Positions 1-6,600 of a stretch of 7,233 nt of DNA are shown here, piece by piece. Made by a program: the position numbers and the translations under genes. The first letter of the stretch is position 1. Every line of letters begins with the position of its first letter. The notes under the pieces are model-generated. The model was not told where the DNA came from, searched no databases, and saw nothing but the letters and a program-made list of their open reading frames with translations. Where the stretch lies: assembly GCA_937888925.1 (NCBI GenBank), contig CALARM010000528.1:1-7233 (forward strand), written 5' to 3'. Source of the DNA: an uncultured Synergistia bacterium (GTDB lineage Bacteria > Eremiobacterota > SpSt-956 > JAKJGF01).

Positions 1-48
1 CGAGATATCCACTCGTGACTGGAGTTCAGACGTGTGCTCTTCCGATCT
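1..48 (+). other. Illumina index adapter left on the contig end
   Basis: This is synthetic sequence, not genome. Bases 1-6 (CGAGAT) match the end of the P7 flow-cell primer, bases 7-14 (ATCCACTC) sit where the 8-base i7 index belongs, and bases 15-48 match the Read 2 adapter arm, starting GTGACTGGAGTTCAGACGTG and ending GCTCTTCCGATCT. Genomic sequence begins at 49, directly after the final T used for ligation. The minus-strand gene at 49-395 is therefore interrupted by the end of the library fragment and not by a real mutation. Any annotation of bases 1-48 should be masked. Confidence 0.98.
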
Positions 49-395
49 TCTTTATTTTCTTTAAGATAATTTTTAATATCAACCCAATAAGCAGTATCAA
101 TTGATTGCTCATATACTATTCCAAATACAGGTAATGAGTAATTTTGCCAATAATCATAATGACCATTAATAGGAATCGAGCATTTATTTTTATTAAAATA
201 AGTTTTACCGGATTTTACTTGAACACCTATACACTTGCCAGTTGTAATTTCTTCTTTAATAAATTCTATTATGATATCTATACCAACATCATTTTTTTGA
301 TTAATTTCATGGTAAATACAGTTGTTTGAAATAACAATTTTATTGACGTAATTAAGTCCCATTTCACTTATGGATTTACTGTTCATGTATTTCAT
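49..395 (-). CDS. DUF4365-family protein (PD-(D/E)XK-like), 3' end missing
   Basis: Partial gene: 115 codons are readable before the adapter junction and no stop is reached. The start is ATG at 395, with a GGAGG ribosome binding site at 404-408, 8 nt away. The protein reads like the N-terminal part of a DUF4365 domain: GID at residues 38-40, an acidic E44, then QVKSG at 59-63, and further on a YW pair (82-83), LPV (88-90) and YW (103-104). The D...E...QxK arrangement is the core of PD-(D/E)XK nucleases, the fold class to which I believe DUF4365 is assigned; nuclease activity here is inference. It lies 36 bp downstream of the DUF3644 gene on the same strand and is probably the third gene of an operon led by the kinase. 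It is the most AT-rich gene here (76 G/C in bases 61-360, about 25%) and has no arginine in the 115 visible residues. Full length is unknown. Confidence 0.85.
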
Positions 396-431
396 AATTA
401 TTTCCTCCAGAAGATTGTCATTTTTGTGATA

Positions 432-1736
432 CTATTTATTAGGTCGAAATGAACATAGTTTATGATATTCTGCCTCATCAGAAAGTTTTTGTACTAAAAA
501 GTCTACCCATTCCTGTGTATATATGTAATCTCTATGGGGTTTGTCGAAGTGGCAATATTTTACATTACATTCATTCGGTTCTTTGCCAGGTTTTCTAATA
601 TTATACATTTTCCAAGCCTGAGTATGATGATGGATTTGAAAAACTCTGTTGATCTTTTCTTCAACTTTTTTTGCCACTTCGCCTGGCTTAAACATTCCAG
701 GGTTTATAACCGGTACCAGTTTTTCTCTATCTCTAATAAGTGCAATTTGTTTAGATATATTTTTTAGTTCTTCTGTATTTGCCGGATTATATTTAATAAA
801 TTCAAAGGTAGTATCTGCTGAATTACTATGATTTGCTATTTTAGGAATAAGGTAAACCCGAAAACTGTATTTCGGATCTTGATAAATAGTATCAGAAAGT
901 CCACTTCTAAAAACATCAATATAATTTTTTATTTTTTCGTAGTTTTTTCCTTGAACTCGTTTACATACTTCTATTTGAGAAGTTGATCTCATATTTGCTG
1001 TTTGCAGGGGAAAGCATAAATGTTCTCGAAGTGCATAATATTCAGTAAATTCCAGTACAAGTAACTCATCGAAATTTAATAAGAGTGCCTGGCATTCTCC
1101 TGTTACATCAGGATCTATAGCAGGTACATATCTATGTTCAATCTTATTTCTCAATGAAATCATAAATTCAATATTCTTACGAATCGGGTTATCGGAGGAA
1201 CCGTAATATTCTTTTATACATTTAGAAAGTTCCCATGCTTTTTCATCTCCATCATCTGTCACTTTTGCTGTACCATCCGGATTGTTATAAATATAGGATA
1301 TTCCTCTTTTTTCAAATATAGCATGAAAGAGAGCAGTCCAGGCAATTATCATAAGCACAGTGAAACCTTCTGTACGAAAGATATGACTTGGACGATTATA
1401 TATGTCTAAAGCTAATATAGCAGATTCTTTTGCTTTTAAAACTAATTCTTCTATTTCGGTTGAGAGTTGTGGTCGTTTAATATCATTATTGCCTTTATAA
1501 ACCTGGGACATTAATTTTATGTATTCCTCTTCAGTATAATTTGTTATTCCTTTAATATAATATTTTTTTCCTGATTTTTGCAAAAATGTAGACCATTTTT
1601 TTGTTTGGTAGGCAGAGACAGTGTTTTTTGTCCATCCAGTTTTAGCCTGGACATCACTCATAGTAAATAATTCTTGAGTTTTTTCTTTGTTACAGAAAAA
1701 TTGATATGATTTTTTTACTTTTTCAAGCCTGGACAT
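432..1736 (-). CDS. DUF3644-family protein with RX4H (HEPN-type) motif
   Basis: Complete 434-residue protein. The start is ATG at 1736, preceded by AGGGAGG about 7 nt upstream; the stop is TAG. Residues about 100-245 carry the DUF3644 signature: KAKESAILALDIYNRP (101-116), FRTEGFTVLMIIAWTALFHA (120-139), RNKIEHR (196-202) and GECQALLLNFDELL (213-226). R196 and H201 form an RX4H motif of the kind that is catalytic in HEPN ribonucleases, so an RNase role is possible but unproven. Residues about 25-52 look like a helix-turn-helix followed by a K-W-x-x-F-L segment, suggesting nucleic-acid binding. The C-terminus has a CHFDKPHRDYIYTQEWVDFL stretch (395-414). No signal peptide or membrane anchor is evident; probably cytosolic. 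DUF3644 proteins are uncharacterised as far as I know and I associate them with defence and restriction loci. The gene lies 86 bp after the kinase and 36 bp before the DUF4365 gene. Identity is confident; function is not. Confidence 0.88.
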   Translation of the reverse strand: MSRLEKVKKSYQFFCNKEKTQELFTMSDVQAKTGWTKNTVSAYQTKKWSTFLQKSGKKYYIKGITNYTEEEYIKLMSQVYKGNNDIKRPQLSTEIEELVLKAKESAILALDIYNRPSHIFRTEGFTVLMIIAWTALFHAIFEKRGISYIYNNPDGTAKVTDDGDEKAWELSKCIKEYYGSSDNPIRKNIEFMISLRNKIEHRYVPAIDPDVTGECQALLLNFDELLVLEFTEYYALREHLCFPLQTANMRSTSQIEVCKRVQGKNYEKIKNYIDVFRSGLSDTIYQDPKYSFRVYLIPKIANHSNSADTTFEFIKYNPANTEELKNISKQIALIRDREKLVPVINPGMFKPGEVAKKVEEKINRVFQIHHHTQAWKMYNIRKPGKEPNECNVKYCHFDKPHRDYIYTQEWVDFLVQKLSDEAEYHKLCSFRPNK

Positions 1737-1822
1737 AAATCAACCTCCCTATTTTAATTGTAAATATTGGGATATAAAATTACACGAACGTGCCAGATAT
1801 TTTGATTGTTTTTTACGGGGAT

Positions 1823-2914
1823 TTACCTAAAAAACTCTTCTTGAGAGAGCACATTTGCCAGAATATCGCGTAGTTCGTGCATTGTTGGTCGTTTTTCAGG
1901 TTCGTGCCTGGTAGAATGCTCTATAAGTTCGTCAATTATTTCGGACTTATTCATTATAACCCATGTACTAATTCGCATAAAAGGTACATCGCGTCTTTGT
2001 TCACCCGGTGGTGGATATGTTTCACCTGTGAGCAATACCCATAATGTTTTAGCTAAAGAGTAAACATCCGCTTTGCAGGCATCTGCCGAGTCAGCATTCT
2101 GGAGCATTTCTGGTGCAATGTAGTGTAAAGGCCCCAGTTTTTTATTTGGTAATGTGAGTGATTCTTTATCAGGAAATGAGGCAATACCAAAGTCTCCGAT
2201 AACCCACTCGTCATTTAAAAAGTAAATGTTATCGGGCTTGATATCCCGGTGTGTGATTCTTAGATCATGTAATTCCGTAAGAGTAGTAGCAATGTGTGCT
2301 ATTCCATGAAGTATATCTTGCGGTGTAATTTCTTCAGAAATAGCCTCTTTTAGAGGTTTCGCTATTGGAGTTACGAGCCATGCGTATTCTTCTTGCTCAA
2401 TGTGCTCTAATGAGACATTATCAATTATGGGAAGTATGCCTGGAAAATTTTTCAATTTTTGCAATATATTAATTTCACTGATAAAGCGTTTCAAACTGTC
2501 ACCACGCGCTCGCTTGAGAATTTTAATAGCGGCATGTCGGGAATTTATGTCTTTTGCATTCCAAACTTTACTACTTCCCCCTTTACCTAGTTGTCTAAGT
2601 AACCTCCAGCCGCCTAATTTTAGTCCGGGATAAATAGAGCCGCAAACACGATCATCAGGAAGATTTTCGAAGAATTTTTTGAGAGATCGTAGAGTACTTG
2701 TTGCAATATGATATGTTCGTCCAAAGGCTGTCCGCGATCCATGCCGTTCAATCGCTAATTCAAACTCGTTTAATGCACGTGTTCGACCGACAAGTTGCCC
2801 CCAGGATTCAATTTGTCGATTACGTTGTGGCCCACTAATAGGATTTCCGGTGTGGTACTTAATGGTTATACGTGATAGTGCTTCCTCGAAGTTCCAGTCT
2901 TTATCGATGTGCAT
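1823..2914 (-). CDS. Hanks-type serine/threonine protein kinase
   Basis: Cytosolic eukaryotic-like protein kinase of 363 residues that should transfer phosphate from ATP to Ser/Thr of unknown partners. All key elements are present: glycine-rich loop LGKGGSSKV (109-117), ATP-anchoring lysine in AAIK (K131), helix-C Glu E147, catalytic HRDIKPDN (222-229), DFG (241-243), APE (267-269), the DVYSL aspartate (283) and the late conserved Arg (342). It should be active. No membrane segment, PASTA repeat or C-terminal sensor is seen; the protein ends soon after the kinase fold. The first ~95 residues are not kinase; about 51-82 resemble a helix-turn-helix. I chose ATG 2914 over GTG 2923 because a GAGGTGA site sits 5 nt before the ATG and overlaps the GTG. 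It is far smaller than the BREX-2 kinase PglW, so it is not that protein. First gene of the minus-strand operon, divergent from brxF. GC is about 42% and ten of its first twelve Arg codons are CGN, unlike brxC. Confidence 0.93.
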   Translation of the reverse strand: MHIDKDWNFEEALSRITIKYHTGNPISGPQRNRQIESWGQLVGRTRALNEFELAIERHGSRTAFGRTYHIATSTLRSLKKFFENLPDDRVCGSIYPGLKLGGWRLLRQLGKGGSSKVWNAKDINSRHAAIKILKRARGDSLKRFISEINILQKLKNFPGILPIIDNVSLEHIEQEEYAWLVTPIAKPLKEAISEEITPQDILHGIAHIATTLTELHDLRITHRDIKPDNIYFLNDEWVIGDFGIASFPDKESLTLPNKKLGPLHYIAPEMLQNADSADACKADVYSLAKTLWVLLTGETYPPPGEQRRDVPFMRISTWVIMNKSEIIDELIEHSTRHEPEKRPTMHELRDILANVLSQEEFFR

Positions 2915-2919
2915 AACAT

Positions 2920-2926
2920 TCACCTC
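2920..2926 (-). promoter_or_regulatory. Ribosome binding site that fixes the kinase start
   Basis: On the minus strand this reads GAGGTGA, a near-perfect Shine-Dalgarno sequence, followed by 5 nt and ATG at 2914. The longest open frame would begin three codons earlier with GTG at 2923, but that GTG lies inside the binding site itself and has no comparable site of its own. The ATG is therefore the better start. Confidence 0.75.
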
Positions 2927-2938
2927 ATGTATTAATAG

Positions 2939-2960
2939 AATTACAATAGTTTATGTAATT
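2939..2960. repeat. Perfect inverted repeat, candidate operator of the kinase operon
   Basis: Arms AATTACA (2939-2945) and TGTAATT (2954-2960) are exact reverse complements around an 8-nt spacer, giving a 22-bp site ending 24 bp before the kinase ATG. The size and two-fold symmetry suit a dimeric helix-turn-helix repressor. The same AATTACA heptamer recurs at 3020-3026 in this gap and at 1778-1784 in the gap before the DUF3644 gene. The surrounding DNA is so AT-rich that chance is a real alternative, and the arms could instead form a weak hairpin in the kinase mRNA leader. Confidence 0.35.
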
Positions 2961-3162
2961 ATTCCGTTATGTAAGGCTTAAAATTATTAATACGCAAACA
3001 TATTATATATCAGAACTAAAATTACATTTCTATTCTATGAATATTAGTATAATTATTGAATATAAAAGAAAAAACCTGCTTATATTATAGATTCCTCACG
3101 AAATAAGATAAAAAAATCATTTCAGGCAGGAAAAGGAAAAAGAAAATAAGAATCTTCATAAT

Positions 3163-3612
3163 ATGTATACTTTACTCACAGAAAAACTCACACTTGCCTC
3201 ATATTCCTATAACAGGCTTCTTTTCACTATTTTCCCCGAAGTAAAAACAGGTGAAGTAATAAAAAAGTTCCAGGGTTTATCTATACCATCAATAAACCTC
3301 TCTTTTGAGTTGAGCAGATCTCTTCTGGAGCTGTCAGTTAAAGACAGAATTTATTATCTTCAGGAGAAATTACAGGAAATTATTTCTTCAGGAGCAGAGG
3401 ATAAGTTATTCCTTTACCACATAGAGATACTCTTTGAACCATCGCTAAAAAATAATCCTATGTCTCTTCTTGAGAAGTTTTCTCGTAAGAAAACCCTTCT
3501 GGTTCAGTGGCCGGGAGAGTTTGACGGCCAGTTTCTTATTTACGGCACAGATAGTTCCGGAGAATATATCAAATATAAATATTCAGCAGAAATGGTTCTC
3601 ATAAATCCATAA
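3163..3612 (+). CDS. brxF: BREX-3 protein BrxF with degenerate P-loop
   Basis: Small 149-residue protein, normal length for BrxF, the P-loop protein of type 3 BREX phage-defence systems. Recognised from YNRLL (16-20), the INLSFELSRSLLEL block (44-57), IEILFEPSLK (87-96), the SRKKTLLVQWPGEFDG segment (107-122) and the following Y-G-x-D region. Its place directly before a DUF6079/BrxC-like gene supports the call. Oddly, where BrxF normally has a GxxGxGKT Walker A loop there is FPEVKTGEV (24-32), and the Walker B position reads LFLYHIE (82-88) with no Asp. ATP binding is therefore doubtful, while the rest of the fold signature is kept. The start is ATG 3163: an in-frame TAA at 3109-3111 and no earlier start codon rule out an extension. 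Its ribosome binding site is poor; the nearest GGA is about 25 nt upstream. The gene ends 13 bp before the next, with which it surely forms an operon. Confidence 0.86.
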   Translation: MYTLLTEKLTLASYSYNRLLFTIFPEVKTGEVIKKFQGLSIPSINLSFELSRSLLELSVKDRIYYLQEKLQEIISSGAEDKLFLYHIEILFEPSLKNNPMSLLEKFSRKKTLLVQWPGEFDGQFLIYGTDSSGEYIKYKYSAEMVLINP

Positions 3613-3625
3613 ATGGAGGTTAATT

Positions 3626-6600
3626 ATGTTATATAGAGATCTTGTTGATTTTGAAAAGATTGTTGATGTTATTCAGTTAAAGCAGGCTGATAATAGAAAA
3701 GAAGCTGAAGATCTGGTAAAGACCTATGTTATTTCCGATGGGATGGCTGAGAAGTTAGTAAAAGACATATTTCCAAATCTCAAACCTGATAATCCAAATA
3801 ATAAAGGTCTTCTTATTCTGGGTAATTATGGTACAGGTAAGTCTCATCTTATGTCTGTCATTTCTTCTGTAGCTGAAGATAAACATTTTCTGCAGTTTTT
3901 AAAATCTTCTCCTGTGAAGGATGGAGCATCTGAAATTTCAGGCCATTTTAAAGTTATAAGGGAAGAAATAGGAAGCACAAGGAAGAATTTCCGTGATTTT
4001 ATCTGTGATACTCTTACAAGAAAACTTGAGGATTTGAATGTTAATTATTCATTTCCATCATATGAAAAAGTAAATAATCATAAGGATCTTTTTGTGGAGA
4101 TGATGAGCTGCTTTGAAGAAAAATATCCTGAGAAAGGACTTCTTTTAATTGTGGATGAGCTGCTTGATTATCTCAGAAGCAGAAAGGAGCAGGAGCTTAT
4201 ACTGGATCTGAATTTTTTGAGAGAGCTGGGAGAAATATCTTCCATAACAAAGTTCCGCTTTATAGGAGGTATTCAGGAAGCACTCTTTGAGAATCCTCGC
4301 TTCAGTTTTGCTGCAAACAGTCTGGGAAGGGTTAAGGACAGGTTTTTACAGATAAGGATTGTAAGGGAAGATATTGAATATGTTATTTCCGAAAGATTAC
4401 TTAAAAAGACAGATGATCAGAAAAGAATAATAGAAGATCATCTGGGTAAATTTACTATATGTTATGAAAACCTTCATAAAGATATGAAACGTTTTGTATC
4501 CCTTTTTCCTGTCCATCCTTCTTTTGTGGAAACTTTTGAAAGAATATATATAGCAGAAAAAAGAGAAATATTAAAAACTCTTACAAAAGAGATGGAAGAT
4601 CTTATGAATAAAACATTGCCTGATGATGAAACGGGGATTATTTCCTATGATTCTTACTGGAAGCATATACAGAATAACCCTTCTATCCGTTCAATTCCAG
4701 ATATAAAAGAAGTTCTTGATAAAAGTAATGTTCTGGCCAAAAAAATAGAATTTTCAAAACCATTGTATAGACCTGTGGCAAAGAGGATAATTCAGGCTCT
4801 TTCAGTGCACAGGCTTACTACAGATGATATTTATTCTAAAATAGGAGTGACAGCAGATGAATTAAGAGAAGAGCTTTTTATATACCTGAAAACTCCTGAA
4901 GAAGGGTCGGAGTTCCTTACAGATACTATAAATGTGGTTTTAAATGATATACTTATTACAGTTAACAGACAGTTTATAAGTAAAAATCAGGAAAATGGAC
5001 AGTATTATCTGGATCTGAAAAAAGATATTGATTTTGATGCTCTTATAGAACAGAAAGGCCAGTCTCTTGATGATGATAAACTTGACAGATACTATTACAA
5101 TATTTTAAAAATACTTACTGAAAAAAGTGATACTACCTATGTGAGCGGTTTTAACATATGGGAACATGAACTTTTATGGACTGCAAAAAAGATGACAAGG
5201 AAAGGTTATCTGTTTTTCTGTTCTCCAAATAATCGTTCTACCACACAGCCTCCAAGAGATTTCTATATTTATTTTTTAGGGCCAAACAGTAATTATAAAA
5301 TAAAGAATTGCGGGGAAGATGAGATATACTTTAATTTGAAAAATACCGATGATGACTTCAGAACTAACCTGAAATACTATGCTTCTTCTATGGAACTCTA
5401 TAATGATAGTTCATCAGGTAACAAGAAGGTTTATCAGGAAAAATCAGATGGTTACCGCCGTAAACTTACAAAATGGCTCAACGAGCATGTCATGTCTTAT
5501 TCTGTTACTTATAATAACGAAACCATCAATGTATTGGACTGGCTTAAAAGGGGGTATGGTAACACATCTTCTTTCCTTGAAATAGTTGATTCTGTATGTT
5601 CTATCTGTTTGAATGATTATTTTGATAAGAAATATTCTCACTATCCGGCTTTTGCCGAAAAGGTTACGTCTTCTACTATAGGCCAGACAGGGCAGGAAGC
5701 AATTAATCTTCTCTGCGGAGGGCTAAAAACAAAACAGGGACGTAATGTTCTTAATGCCTTTGGTTTTCTTGATAAAACAGAAAATATAGATATGAGTAAT
5801 TCTATTTATGCGAAATATTTCATTGATCTCCTTGAGAAAAAAGGAAAAGGACAGGTAATAAACAGAAAGGAGATTATAGATGAAAAAGACAGCCGTATTG
5901 AAACAGACTTTCATTTCAAGCTGGAGCCTGAATGGATAGCTGTAATTCTCACTGCTATGGCTCATGGAGGTTATATAATACTTGCTACAGAGAAAGGAAA
6001 AGTAGATGCTCTGGAGCTTACGGGAAATAAGAAACAGAATATAGAGGATTTGAAGAATTTCAAATATTTCCAGAAGCCCAAAGAGTTACCTGTGGCAGAA
6101 CTTAAGGCTTTCTTTAAATTACTTAACCTTCCAGAAGGGGCTATTACTATTGATATTAAAGATGGCATAAAAAAGATGGTGGAGAAGACCAATGAAGTCC
6201 TTAGAGAAACTACAGTAGCTATGAATAAGCTGAACAATGGTTATCACTGCTGGGGCGTGGATTTACTTGATGATGTTACAGTAAAGAAATATATGGAAAA
6301 ATTGAAAGATTTCAAGGAATTCCTGGAAAAGGTTCTCAATTATGACACTCAGCCTAAATTGAAGAATTTTCCATTCAGTGAAAAAGATATAAATGATAGG
6401 AAAAAAACTATGGAAATACTTGAAAATCTCAGAGAACTGGAAAGTATTATGAATACAACCCTGGCTCTTTCATCATATCTTCAGATGGCAGCTGAAAAAC
6501 TTCATGAAAAGAGTAAAGTGAAAAATCTTTTTGATGAAGAGAAGAAGAAATTCATTCAGGATATCTCTTCTGGTTCAAAAGTGGATATTCAGACAAAATG

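Larger units (their letters stand above)
2915..3162. promoter_or_regulatory. Divergent intergenic region between the kinase operon and BREX
   Basis: This 248-bp gap must hold the promoters for both the minus-strand kinase operon and the plus-strand BREX genes. Bases 2941-3060 contain only 23 G/C in 120 (about 19%), so promoter-like hexamers are expected by chance. Plus strand: a perfect TATAAT at 3048-3053 without a good -35, and a TTGAAT (3056-3061) with TATATT (3081-3086) at a 19-nt spacing. Minus strand: TATAAT at 3002-3007, also without a convincing -35. No tRNA, small gene or terminator is seen. The leader of brxF (about 3120-3150) is purine-rich. Individual promoter calls are weak; that promoters lie here is nearly certain from the gene arrangement. 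Confidence 0.6.

Noticed and set aside
144..329. Plus-strand open frame of 61 codons
   Set aside because: It lies antisense to the DUF4365 gene, whose minus-strand reading shows clear family motifs and a proper ribosome binding site.
1783..1792. CACG-AA-CGTG inverted repeat between the kinase and DUF3644 genes as a terminator or operator
   Set aside because: Four-base arms with a two-base loop are too short to form a terminator, and a match of this size is easily due to chance.
1823..2914. Kinase as PglW of a BREX type 2 system
   Set aside because: PglW is several times longer with extra domains, and the adjacent brxF points to type 3.
3037..3090. 17-codon open frame before brxF as a possible leader peptide
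   Set aside because: It has no ribosome binding site and its composition is that of the AT-rich background.
3075..3130. CCTGCTT (3075-3081) pairing with AGGCAGG (3124-3130) as an attenuator or riboswitch-like hairpin in the brxF leader
   Set aside because: The stem is 7 bp with one G-T wobble around a 42-base loop, there is no U-tract, and it fits no riboswitch class I know.
5379..6237. Several 65-88 codon open frames on both strands inside the brxC region
   Set aside because: They overlap one continuous 1202-codon frame with clear family identity; AT-rich long genes produce such shadows.
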